Source of the DNA: Nitrospirota bacterium
Lineage (GTDB): Bacteria > Nitrospirota > Nitrospiria > Nitrospirales > Nitrospiraceae
Assembly: GCA_030682135.1 (NCBI GenBank)
Contig: JAUXQT010000029.1
Coordinates: 1 to 46,109, forward strand
Direction: 5' to 3'
Length of the DNA: 46,109 nt
Of this stretch, positions 17,460 to 26,277 are shown one piece after another. Made by a program: the position numbers and the translations under genes. The notes beneath the pieces were generated by a model, which ran no database searches, had not been told where the DNA came from, and saw only the letters and a list, made by a program, of their open reading frames with translations. How positions within the stretch are numbered: the first letter of the stretch is position 1; the number at the start of each line of letters is the position of its first letter.

Positions 17460-18682
17460 GCGAAGTCCCTGCTAAAGTCTTATATTGTGAGGGGAACGCC
17501 GATGGCACTGTCGGCGGGTCATACTTTTGTCTTCTGTATCTTGCGAAGGGACTAGATCGCAGTCGCTATGAGCCTATGGCTGTGTTTCAGAATGAGCATT
17601 CGCTTCTTCCAGAGTTTCATGCAGCCGGAATACGGACTTTCATATGGCCTAAGCCAGTTTCGTTTACGTTTGGAGATAGGCTTTCTGAGCGGCCTGGAGT
17701 CACTCGATCTATTCAGATGGCGGGAATGGCGATTCAGAGAATTCTGAACTTCCTTCGAAAATTCGTATTTACTGCGATGTCTCTTGCGTGGTTTCTGAGG
17801 CGGGAAGGGGTGCAGATCGTTCATTTGAATAATACGATTCAGTATAACCATGATTGGATGTTCGCTGCGAGGCTAGCTCGGATCAAATGTATCGTGCATG
17901 AACGTGGAATTAACGCCAGCTTTTCAAAGGCGGCTAAGTATTTTGCGAAACGATTGGATGCCGTCATCTGCATTTCTAATGCGGTTCGTCAAAATATGCG
18001 CGAGCGAGGAGTCGACCAAGGAAATGTTCTGACAATCTATGACGGAATGGATCCAGACGCAAAACAGCGCCACACGACACCTGATGCGTTGCGTGGCGCC
18101 TATGGAATTGACTCGGGTGCGGCCATCGTGGGCATGGTTGGGAATATCAAGGAGTGGAAGGGACAACATACAGCCATTCGCGCAATCGACTTGGTTCGGA
18201 AAATATTCCCTTCAGTCCGTTGTGTGTTAGTTGGGGATACTGCTCCTGAAAATCTGGAGTACGAACGTGGTCTTCGGGCATTAGTCCGTTCCCTCGAACT
18301 TGACCAGCATGTCATCTTCGCCGGGTTTCAAAAACATGTGGCAGATCACCTCATGATGTTCGACGTGGTGATTCATGCTTCGGTGTTGCCTGAGCCGTTT
18401 GGAATGGTCGTGCTTGAAGCGATGGCCTGCAGCAAACCGGTCATTGGAGCAAGATCCGGTGCAATCCCTGAGATCATCGAGGAGGGCCGCACTGGTCTTA
18501 CTTTCCCTCCTGGCGATTGGGAACGGCTTGCGGATGCGATCGTCACATTATTAGGTGATCCCCCACTGGCCCAGTCTATGGGACGAAATGGATTAGACCG
18601 TTTGGCAAAGGAGTTTCACGTTTCAAAGAATATTGAGTCGGTTCAACAATTGTATCAAAGGGTTCTCTGTGAGGCCTCTTAA
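17456..18682 (+). CDS. Glycosyltransferase family 4
   Basis: 408-residue GT-B enzyme. The N-terminal part has YCEGNADGTVGGS and VQIVHLNNT. The donor domain has GMVGNIKEWKGQ and E-x7-E in EPFGMVVLEAMACSKP. I choose the ATG at 17456, which overlaps the flippase stop; the open frame extends further upstream but inside the flippase gene. The following glycosyltransferase gene starts within its last codons. Confidence 0.85.
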   Translation: MSEVPAKVLYCEGNADGTVGGSYFCLLYLAKGLDRSRYEPMAVFQNEHSLLPEFHAAGIRTFIWPKPVSFTFGDRLSERPGVTRSIQMAGMAIQRILNFLRKFVFTAMSLAWFLRREGVQIVHLNNTIQYNHDWMFAARLARIKCIVHERGINASFSKAAKYFAKRLDAVICISNAVRQNMRERGVDQGNVLTIYDGMDPDAKQRHTTPDALRGAYGIDSGAAIVGMVGNIKEWKGQHTAIRAIDLVRKIFPSVRCVLVGDTAPENLEYERGLRALVRSLELDQHVIFAGFQKHVADHLMMFDVVIHASVLPEPFGMVVLEAMACSKPVIGARSGAIPEIIEEGRTGLTFPPGDWERLADAIVTLLGDPPLAQSMGRNGLDRLAKEFHVSKNIESVQQLYQRVLCEAS

Positions 18683-19802
18683 TGTCCTTCATTTAAGAGA
18701 CACCCACGAAATTGGTGGGCCTGGCAAGACCATTCTGGAGACTCATCGAGCCATAGATTGCGAGCGCTTCCGGCTCCATCTCGGGGTGTTTCTGACCCGT
18801 GGCGAGTCCGGCGAATCCCCTTTTACGGCTGAAGCCCGGCGTCTTGAGATGCCGGTCCATTTCCTTCGGGGTTTCAATCAATATGATCCTCGTGTGATCG
18901 GGCGGGTCATCGACCTCGTGAAAACACTCCCGGTCGATATTGTGCATGCACATGAGGTGAAATCGGACGTCATTACGTATTTGGCGGCGCGGTTCCATTC
19001 CGTTCCAATCGTGACGACCCTGCATGGTTGGATCGGGAATGGGTTTAGGCAGCGAGTGCTGATCGCGATAGACAAGCGTCTTGTGGGCAGATTCGATCGA
19101 GTGATCGCAGTTTCGAAAGAAATCGAGCGCGACCTCGTAGGCGTTGGAGTGCAGCCCGAGAAGATCCGCTTGTTACATAATGCCATCGTGCTTGAGCGTT
19201 ATCGTCGAACAGGTCGACGAGGTGTTCTCACCGAGGTGGTCGGGCGGCCAGTTTCCAGTCCGGTGATCGCAAGCATTGGACGGTTGAGTGCTGAGAAGGG
19301 CCATGCGGACCTTATCGATGCCATTGGTATCGTGAGCGGCCTGGGCCATAAAGTTTCACTGGTTCTGATTGGGGATGGACCAGAGCGATCCAAGTTGAGC
19401 GAACAGATCAGAGCCCTCGGCCTCGAACGTTCTGTTCACTTGCCTGGATACATCAGGGAGCCGCAGCGAATGCTCGAAGACATCGACCTCATGGTGCTTC
19501 CGTCCCATACCGAGGGGCTTCCCAATGCGGCGTTAGAGGCGTTGCTCATGGAAGTTCCCGTATTGGCGACCAGGGTAGGCGGTACGCCGGAGGTGATCAC
19601 AGATGGAGAAACCGGACGGTTGGTTCCTGCGCATTCGCCTGCAGCGCTCGCAGCGGGTATCCTCGAATTTATTGCCGCACCAGAGGTGTGGAAGCGCATG
19701 GCGGGTCGAGGGCAAGAGATGGTGAAAAGGAGTTTCGATTTTCAGGTGAGGACCCGTAAGCTGGAAGCCATCTACGTTGAGATGATGAGGGGACAGGCAT
19801 AG
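18669..19802 (+). CDS. Glycosyltransferase family 4 (stp2-like)
   Basis: 377-residue GT4. HLRDTHEIGGPGKTIL at the N-terminus, then IVHAHEVKSDV, ASIGRLSAEKGH, LIGDGPERS and E-x7-E in EGLPNAALEALLME. The GTG at 18669 overlaps the end of the previous gene and places the conserved start immediately; an in-frame ATG at 18633 would add an unconserved extension. The O-antigen-ligase-like gene follows after 3 bp. Confidence 0.85.
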   Translation: MRPLNVLHLRDTHEIGGPGKTILETHRAIDCERFRLHLGVFLTRGESGESPFTAEARRLEMPVHFLRGFNQYDPRVIGRVIDLVKTLPVDIVHAHEVKSDVITYLAARFHSVPIVTTLHGWIGNGFRQRVLIAIDKRLVGRFDRVIAVSKEIERDLVGVGVQPEKIRLLHNAIVLERYRRTGRRGVLTEVVGRPVSSPVIASIGRLSAEKGHADLIDAIGIVSGLGHKVSLVLIGDGPERSKLSEQIRALGLERSVHLPGYIREPQRMLEDIDLMVLPSHTEGLPNAALEALLMEVPVLATRVGGTPEVITDGETGRLVPAHSPAALAAGILEFIAAPEVWKRMAGRGQEMVKRSFDFQVRTRKLEAIYVEMMRGQA

Positions 19803-19805
19803 AGA

Positions 19806-21074
19806 ATGTTGTATTACGGGCTTCTGCTCTTTTTCATATTAGAGTATATCCGGCCTACGAGTTACTTGCCTGCCCTCAACGCATTTCACCTTAACTCGCT
19901 CGTTCCTCTTACTGTCCTATTTGGGTCGATGTTTACAAAGAAGGTCAAAATGTCCGATGTCTTGGGAAGCCCGAGCGCCCATTGGATCATGTTCCTGCTC
20001 TTTCTGCTGGCCATATCAGGTCTTATTTGTGACGTGAAACTGTACGCAATTACCGTATTCCAAGTAGTGCTCGGATACTTTTTCATGTTTATCATTGTCA
20101 AAAAAGAAATCTATAGCCTTGATAGGGTTAAGGGGTTACTTGCGACATTGATCCTGGTGCATCTTGCTGTCGGAGCCTTGTCTCCAGAGATGTTTTCTGG
20201 CGATGGCGAAAGGCACTATATTGCCACTGGTGCATTCCTGGGCGATGGCAACGACTTCGCGCTGTCGGTGAATATTGTTATTCCCTTTTGCCTGTTCATG
20301 ATTTCAGAATCCCAAGGAGTTATCAGGAAGCTGTTCTATACAGGTATGCTGGCTATTTTGGTCGTTGCCGTCGTGCAAACCCAGTCAAGGGGTGGGATCA
20401 TTGCGTTAGCCTGCTTGTCGCTCTTTTACTGGGCAAAAAGCGACCGGAAGATGATAGGGGTCATCGGGATGGTGCTCGCAATATTGCTCACTTTGGCTGT
20501 TGCGCCACCGCAATTCTATGAACGAATGCAAACGATGACTAAGACCGGCGATGAGATGGAGGGGTCAGCTGCAGGCAGGATCGCAGTATGGGGAGCCTCG
20601 CTCAGAATGGTGGCTGCCCATCCTATTACAGGCGTTGGGGCGGGACATTTTGCCGTCAAGTATGGGACGGAATATAGGCCGGAGGGAGTGGGAAGTAGCG
20701 ACATTCCTTGGCAGACTGCCCATTCCTCTTACTTCCTCATCCTTGGGGAGTTGGGCATTCCCGGCATTATCTTTTTATTGGGGATTATCTTCTCGAATTT
20801 CATGGCAGGGGAACGGATGTTGCGTGAAATGAACGCGCGCCGGACCGAGCGGGACGTCACCTGTCGGAATTTGCTAGTTGCTCTCAATGCAAGCATGGTT
20901 GCCTTCGCAATTGGCGGAGCGTTTCTCTCGGCGCCGTATTATCCGCACATCTATTTACTGGCGGCGCTTCTGGAGTGTGGGCGACAACTCTGCAAGGAGG
21001 CGATCGCGTCAGAAACGATCGATCGAAGCACGCGGGAAGATCGTCCGCTGGTTTTTCGTGGAGCATCCGTATAA
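19806..21074 (+). CDS. O-antigen ligase/polymerase-like membrane protein (Wzy_C domain)
   Basis: 422-residue protein with about ten hydrophobic segments and a periplasmic loop between 230 and 315. The loop holds GSAAGRIAVWG, GVGAGHF and the conserved TAHSSYFLILGELG, whose histidine is characteristic of Wzy_C/WaaL proteins. QTQSRGGIIA just before it is another family signature. It would polymerise the flipped repeat unit or transfer it to lipid A core or protein. The N-terminus (LEYIRPTSYLP) is similar to ligases found in exosortase-A loci. It is co-directional and close to the preceding GT4. Confidence 0.85.
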   Translation: MLYYGLLLFFILEYIRPTSYLPALNAFHLNSLVPLTVLFGSMFTKKVKMSDVLGSPSAHWIMFLLFLLAISGLICDVKLYAITVFQVVLGYFFMFIIVKKEIYSLDRVKGLLATLILVHLAVGALSPEMFSGDGERHYIATGAFLGDGNDFALSVNIVIPFCLFMISESQGVIRKLFYTGMLAILVVAVVQTQSRGGIIALACLSLFYWAKSDRKMIGVIGMVLAILLTLAVAPPQFYERMQTMTKTGDEMEGSAAGRIAVWGASLRMVAAHPITGVGAGHFAVKYGTEYRPEGVGSSDIPWQTAHSSYFLILGELGIPGIIFLLGIIFSNFMAGERMLREMNARRTERDVTCRNLLVALNASMVAFAIGGAFLSAPYYPHIYLLAALLECGRQLCKEAIASETIDRSTREDRPLVFRGASV

Positions 21075-21159
21075 TGAAGAAGACACGCGACACTCCATCT
21101 TAACTTAATGAAAAAATTCGCTCGAATCAGAGTTTTCAGGAAACTGAGACTCCGCGTAA

Positions 21160-21588
21160 GTATGATCTTTTCATGGTCGTCAGGAACTGGAGCAAAAGTG
21201 AGAACGGCTTAGTTTAACCGATACGGTTTATTTACGAGGTTAGATCAAAGCCGCGGGGGCGCGGTAAATTCAAAAACTTGATGTCTTTGTTTAGCGCTCT
21301 TTTAGGGAGCGCCATGTCTCTGGTTGTGTTGGAACAATGGCCAGAGGGAAGCCGATTGTCGCCACTTACGTCAGGGAGAATCCATTGGTGATTGGCCATG
21401 ATCGAGACGGTCTTCATGTCGACCCAGGGAATAGTGATCAGATGGTGAGCGCTCTGTCGCGGTTGATTTATGAGCCAGGTTTGGGGGCTCGACTCGGGAA
21501 CGAAGCCAAGAAAAAATTTTATCAGTCATTTACGGCGGACCGGATGGCACGGGATTATGAACGGCTCTATTTGGAGGTCTTGGGGTGA
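21160..21588 (+). pseudogene. Glycosyltransferase family 4, heavily decayed C-terminal half
   Basis: One + strand frame shows a GT4 donor domain with several stops: QELEQK, stop, ERLSLTDTVYLRG, stop, a stretch with another stop, IQKLDVFV, stop, then MARGKPIVATYVRENP and a normal C-terminus to 21588. Between about 21300 and 21337 two compensating single-base indels hide the EGMSLVVLEAMA-type motif; MSLVVLE is readable in the neighbouring frame. The N-terminal acceptor domain is gone. The stop overlaps the GTG of the next gene, preserving the old operon junction. The short intact frame at 21337-21588 is a remnant, not a functional small protein. Confidence 0.8.
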
Positions 21589-22847
21589 TCAACCAAACGC
21601 CTGGCCCTACACCGCTGAGAGTGTTGTTTCTCTCCCAAATTGTCCCTTATCCTCCGCATGGCGGTGTGCTGCAGCGCGGCTATAATCTGTTGCGCGAGCT
21701 TGGGCGTGACGCGCAGGTACATTTGCTGGCGTTCGTGCATCCTGATGTGCTTCCCACTGAGGCGTCGATTCAGGAGAGCCGGGAGGCTCTTCTAAAGTGT
21801 TGTGCGGCGGTAGAGTATTTTCCGCTCTGGCCCAAGGCCTCCTCGATTCATCGGTTCGCAGGGTTGGCCGCGAGTGTATTCTCTTCAAGCCCCTTCAGCG
21901 TGTTGGCACATCGATCAGCAGCGTTCCAGCGGCGGGTCTCCGAGCTAGTCGAGACACAGAAATTCGATCTCATCCATGCCGATACCATTGCGCTGGCTCA
22001 GTTTCTGGATAAGAAGCGGTCGATTGCCACGGTTGTCACCCATCACAATATTGAGTCGCAGCTGATGGAGCGCCGGGCCGGTGCCGAAGCAGGACAGCTT
22101 GCAAGGCGATTTTTGCAGCGAGAAACCCGAAAGTTATGCGCGTATGAGGCGGAGAAGGTTGGGGCGTTCGATGTCAACATTTTTGTCTCACAGACAGACG
22201 AGAAGACCCTCCTTGAAAGGGTTCAGGGCCTCAGCACGGCAATTGTGCCCAATGGTGTCGATATTGAGTACTTCACGCCAAGTCAAGGGACGGACTTGCC
22301 GGCGCTTATCTATACGGGCGGAATGAATATGTTTGCGAATCGCGATGCTGTCATGTTCTTTCTGAAGGACATTTGGCCCTTGATCAAGCAGCGAGTGCCG
22401 GACGTGCTGTTTTTTGCCGTCGGGCAAGATCCGCCGAAAGATCTCGTCGCGCTGGCGGCAATGGATCCTCAAATAGTGGTGACTGGATATGTGTCCGATA
22501 TTCGTCCGCTGGTCCGGGATGCATCCGTCTACGTCGTGCCCCTACGCGTGGGAGGCGGGACGCGCTTGAAGGTGTTGGATGCGATGGCCATGGGCAAGGC
22601 GATGGTCTCGACCTCGATCGGTTGCGAAGGCCTCGACGTTCGCCCCGACGAGCATCTATTGGTGGGCGATACCCCTGAACAGTTTGCGGAAAAGACCGTC
22701 ATGTTGCTGGGGGATCGAAATCGCCGACTTGAGTTGGGCCGCGCCGCTCGCGAATTGGTCGAGCGGCGGTACTCCTGGCGCACGATCGGGGGACAGCTCC
22801 TGGATGCATATCGACGCGCAATGGAGAGCGGAGGGAAGGCGCGATGA
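21585..22847 (+). CDS. Glycosyltransferase family 4, exosortase-associated stp1-like
   Basis: 420-residue GT-B. The N-terminus LRVLFLSQIVPYPPHGG and the segments THHNIES, FVSQTDE, VPNGVDIEYF, YTGGMNMFANRDAV and VGGGTRLKVLDAMAMGK match the stp1-type sugar transferases seen in PEP-CTERM/EPS loci. The second Glu of the E-x7-E region is Asp here. The start is a GTG overlapping the end of the decayed GT4; the AMP-ligase gene starts 4 bp before its stop. Confidence 0.85.
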   Translation: MINQTPGPTPLRVLFLSQIVPYPPHGGVLQRGYNLLRELGRDAQVHLLAFVHPDVLPTEASIQESREALLKCCAAVEYFPLWPKASSIHRFAGLAASVFSSSPFSVLAHRSAAFQRRVSELVETQKFDLIHADTIALAQFLDKKRSIATVVTHHNIESQLMERRAGAEAGQLARRFLQRETRKLCAYEAEKVGAFDVNIFVSQTDEKTLLERVQGLSTAIVPNGVDIEYFTPSQGTDLPALIYTGGMNMFANRDAVMFFLKDIWPLIKQRVPDVLFFAVGQDPPKDLVALAAMDPQIVVTGYVSDIRPLVRDASVYVVPLRVGGGTRLKVLDAMAMGKAMVSTSIGCEGLDVRPDEHLLVGDTPEQFAEKTVMLLGDRNRRLELGRAARELVERRYSWRTIGGQLLDAYRRAMESGGKAR

Positions 22848-24250
22848 ATCGCTATTTAGCCACGCTCTACAGTTTGGCCCCTATCTGGGGACAGAACCTG
22901 ATCCTGACTGGATACAGCACCCTACTCGACCGTGAACGGTATGCAGGACGATTTGGCGAGTTCCGAGATCTGTTAGCCAAGTCTGAGTGGTTTTCGCGTA
23001 GCGAGCTGGACGCCTATCAGGATGAGCGGCTTCGCGCCACGGTGAAGCATGCCTATGAGACGGTTCCGTTCTACCGCCGCCGGTTCGATGAGTGTAAGTT
23101 GAAACCATCCGATATTCGAGGCCAGGGCGATTTGCCCAAGGTGCCGTTATTGACTCGCGACGATGTCCGAGCCCACTTCGATGATTTGCGTTCCCGGAGT
23201 GTATCGCGTGGGTCGATGCGGACCGGTCATACGAGTGGGACGACCGGCACTCCTCTGACCGTCGGGTATGATGCCGATAATGTGTGGATGGCCTATGCGG
23301 CACTCGATCGGCATTATCGATGGGCAGGGTGCCGTCTGGCTCAGGATGGAGATCGAATCGGGGTAGCGCGCGGCAATGTCATTGTGCCGCTGGAACAGAA
23401 GGGGCCGCCATTTTGGCGGATGAATCGGCGCCACAACCAGATGTTGCTATCGTCGTTTCACCTCTCGAAACAGAATCTCCCGGCCTACTTCGATGCGTTA
23501 GCCCGTTTCCAGCCTGCGCTGCTCGACGGGTATCCCTCGACCCTGTATGTGCTGGCCAAGTTTCTGCAAAGCCGGGGCGAGACCTTTCCCCTCCGAGCCG
23601 TGATTACGTCGTCCGAAACGCTCTACGATTTTCAGCGTCAGGTGATAGAGGAACGGTTCGCCTGCCGCGTGTTCGATTACTACGCGCTGGCCGAGCGTGT
23701 GGTCTTTTCCAGCGAGTGCGAGCGGCATGAAGGCCATCACTTGGCGATGGAATACGGGGTCTCGGAGATCGTTGACAAGCACGGGCATCCCGTTCCGCTC
23801 GGGACTGTGGGTAAACTGGTCGGGACGAGCTTGCATAACATGGCCATGCCGCTGATCCGTTACGTGACGAATGACATGACGAGCCTGAGAGAGAAGCCCT
23901 GTTCCTGTGGACGTGGCTTGAACATCATGGATGACGTGACGACGAAGGCCGAAGATGTGCTCACCTTGAAAGACGGTCGGCTGATCTCTCCCTCTGTGTT
24001 GACGCATCCGTTCAAACCGCTTGATTGCATCGAGGGATCGCAGATCGTGCAAACGGATTGTCAGACCGTGATCGTGAAACTTATTCCTGGTCCGACCTAT
24101 ACACCGGAACATACGCACCATCTGATTACTGAGTTGAAGGCCCGATTGGGCCAGGATGTCCGGGTTGAGGTGCAGATGGTGGACCGGCTGGAACCGGCGG
24201 CAAACGGAAAGTTCAAATGGGTGACTTCCCACGTTCCGCTGGGTATCTGA
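22844..24250 (+). CDS. AMP-dependent ligase, CapK/phenylacetate-CoA-ligase-like
   Basis: 468-residue adenylate-forming enzyme. The ATP loop is HTSGTTGTPL (129-138). DYYALAERV is the A5-type motif, and a late KPCSCGRG looks like the Cys-containing patch of CapK proteins. The C-terminus has the FKW near-terminal lysine region. It would activate a carboxylic acid as acyl-AMP, perhaps to acylate an amino sugar. Exosortase-A loci carry such a ligase next to the amidotransferase, as here. ATGA overlap with the preceding GT4. Confidence 0.85.
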   Translation: MNRYLATLYSLAPIWGQNLILTGYSTLLDRERYAGRFGEFRDLLAKSEWFSRSELDAYQDERLRATVKHAYETVPFYRRRFDECKLKPSDIRGQGDLPKVPLLTRDDVRAHFDDLRSRSVSRGSMRTGHTSGTTGTPLTVGYDADNVWMAYAALDRHYRWAGCRLAQDGDRIGVARGNVIVPLEQKGPPFWRMNRRHNQMLLSSFHLSKQNLPAYFDALARFQPALLDGYPSTLYVLAKFLQSRGETFPLRAVITSSETLYDFQRQVIEERFACRVFDYYALAERVVFSSECERHEGHHLAMEYGVSEIVDKHGHPVPLGTVGKLVGTSLHNMAMPLIRYVTNDMTSLREKPCSCGRGLNIMDDVTTKAEDVLTLKDGRLISPSVLTHPFKPLDCIEGSQIVQTDCQTVIVKLIPGPTYTPEHTHHLITELKARLGQDVRVEVQMVDRLEPAANGKFKWVTSHVPLGI

Positions 24251-24295
24251 CCGGGCCAGTTCTTCCATGGGTTTGAAGAGAAGGGAACAAGACGT

Positions 24296-26140
24296 ATGTG
24301 TGGCATAGTCGGCTTGGTCTATGCTGATCCTGCAAGGCGATGCGAGCAGGACCTGATCGCGAAGATGCGAGACATCTTTGCTTACAGGGGGCCGGATGAT
24401 GCTGGTCTGTACCTCGATGGTCCTGTTGGGCTCGGACAGCGCAGGCTGAGCATTATCGACCTCGGTGGCGGGCACCAGCCGATGTCGAATGAGGAGGGGT
24501 CGCTCTGTATCGTATTTAACGGCGAGATCTATAACTACCGCATGCTGAGACAAGAGTTGATCGCGAAGGGATATCGCTTTCGGACCGAGAGCGACACCGA
24601 GGTGATTCTCCATCTCTATGCCGAGCGTGGAGAGGCCTGCGTACATGCGCTGAACGGCATGTTCGCGTTTGCGATCTGGGACAAAAAACGCCGCCAATTA
24701 TTTCTTGCCAGGGATCGCATGGGTGTGAAGCCTCTGTATTATGCCTCTGCACCGGGTGGCTTCATTTTCGGCTCAGAAATCAAGGCGGTCCTTGCGAGCG
24801 GGATGATTTCTGCTCGTTGCCGGGAAGAGGCCGTGGCCGAGTACATGCTCTTCCGTCAGGTCGCCGGTCCCGAGAGCCTGTTCCGCGACGTCATGAGCCT
24901 TCCTCCTGGCTGCACCCTGACGCTTCGCGACGGCCGGCCGAGGATTGCGCAGTATTGGTCCCCGCGGCCTTCTGGCGACCGGCAGCAGATGACCTATGAG
25001 GACGCACGACAGGCCTTTGCGGATTTGCTTGAAGATTCCGTGAAGCTACGACTGATCAGCGATGTGCCGGTCGGGACGTTTTGCAGCGGCGGGGTCGACT
25101 CCAGTCTCGTGACCGCGATAGCGTCGAAAATCAAGGGAGGCCCGGTCAACACCTTTTCGATCGGATTCGACGAGCCCGAATATGACGAGAGTGCCTATGC
25201 GGCAATCGTGTCAAAAAAGTATGGAACGATTCATCATCCGCTCACCCTCAGCCATGTTGAGTTTAGTGAACTCTTCCCTCGGATGGTGTGGCATAACGAC
25301 GAACCCCTGAACTTTGCCAATTCGATTCAAATCTATGCGTTAAGCCGTCTGGCCAAGCAGCACGTTACGGTGGTCCTGACCGGAGAGGGCTCGGATGAGT
25401 TATTCGCCGGATATCCCCGCTATCGGATCCCAAGGATTGCATCCATGTATCGGCGTATTCCTGGCGCCATACGGGGCTTGTTGAAGATATGGGGCCGTGT
25501 GACCCGTGACCATCGAGTGAACAAGCTCGATCGCTATGTCGCCTGCTCTCCCGAGGAAACGTTGATGTACAACACGAGTGTCCTGCGTTCGGAAGTGGTG
25601 GCGTCCGTTTGTCCGCAGATACTCGGCGCGAATCTCGAGTATCGACAGGCCTGCCTCAAGGGAACGGAGAATTTGGGATTGGATGCGGTTGACCGTCTGT
25701 CGCTCCTCGATCAGGAATGTTTTCTCGTTTCCATTCTCAATCGGCAGGATAAGATGAGCATGGCGGCGAGTATCGAATCTCGCGTTCCATTTATGGATTA
25801 TCGGATTGTTGAATTTGCGAATCGGCTGCCGACTGCGTACAAGCTGAGAGGCGGGGTCGGCAAGGCTATCGTCAAGGATGTGGCGCGGACGTTCTTGCCA
25901 GCAGAAATCGTCGATCGGCGAAAGTCTGGTTTCGGTGTTCCGCTGGATCGCTGGTTCCGGTCGAACGAGGGGATGGGAGCGAGGATTGTGGCATTTCCAG
26001 ACCAGGCCGACCCTGATTTGTTCGATCGTGTGGCGCTGCGTCGAATCGTGACGGAGCATCGGTCAAGCACGCATGACCATTCAGAGTTGTTGTGGACGGC
26101 GTTGAATCTTCATGTCTGGCGTGAAACGTTTCATTGCTAG
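24296..26140 (+). CDS. Asparagine synthase (glutamine-hydrolysing)-like amidotransferase
   Basis: 614-residue two-domain enzyme. Cys2 follows the initiator (MCGIVGLV), giving the Ntn glutaminase; RRLSIIDL and FNGEIYNYR complete that domain. The synthetase domain has the PP-loop CSGGVDSS (Ser264-Ser270) and LTGEGSDELF. In polysaccharide loci, paralogues of AsnB are thought to amidate a carboxyl group of an acidic sugar or lipid-linked intermediate. The position after the AMP ligase fits the exosortase-A-type arrangement. It could be a housekeeping asparagine synthase, but the context speaks against it. Confidence 0.9.
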   Translation: MCGIVGLVYADPARRCEQDLIAKMRDIFAYRGPDDAGLYLDGPVGLGQRRLSIIDLGGGHQPMSNEEGSLCIVFNGEIYNYRMLRQELIAKGYRFRTESDTEVILHLYAERGEACVHALNGMFAFAIWDKKRRQLFLARDRMGVKPLYYASAPGGFIFGSEIKAVLASGMISARCREEAVAEYMLFRQVAGPESLFRDVMSLPPGCTLTLRDGRPRIAQYWSPRPSGDRQQMTYEDARQAFADLLEDSVKLRLISDVPVGTFCSGGVDSSLVTAIASKIKGGPVNTFSIGFDEPEYDESAYAAIVSKKYGTIHHPLTLSHVEFSELFPRMVWHNDEPLNFANSIQIYALSRLAKQHVTVVLTGEGSDELFAGYPRYRIPRIASMYRRIPGAIRGLLKIWGRVTRDHRVNKLDRYVACSPEETLMYNTSVLRSEVVASVCPQILGANLEYRQACLKGTENLGLDAVDRLSLLDQECFLVSILNRQDKMSMAASIESRVPFMDYRIVEFANRLPTAYKLRGGVGKAIVKDVARTFLPAEIVDRRKSGFGVPLDRWFRSNEGMGARIVAFPDQADPDLFDRVALRRIVTEHRSSTHDHSELLWTALNLHVWRETFHC

Positions 26141-26277
26141 AGTCATGTGCGGAAATACATTAGAGTGAAGCAGCGGTTAACAATAGAAGGGACGATTGGA
26201 TTTATTTCGAGCTGTTAAGGGCAACTCCTCAAGGGGGAATTGCTCGATAGTCCGTGATAAACCAATAATCGACTGAC

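Noticed and set aside
23498-24697. Long minus-strand open frame of 399 codons
   Set aside because: It lies opposite the AMP ligase and the start of the amidotransferase gene, both with clear family motifs. The translation resembles no family; it is an antisense artefact of codon bias.
25400-26059. Minus-strand frame of 219 codons
   Set aside because: Antisense to the C-terminal half of the asparagine-synthase-like gene.
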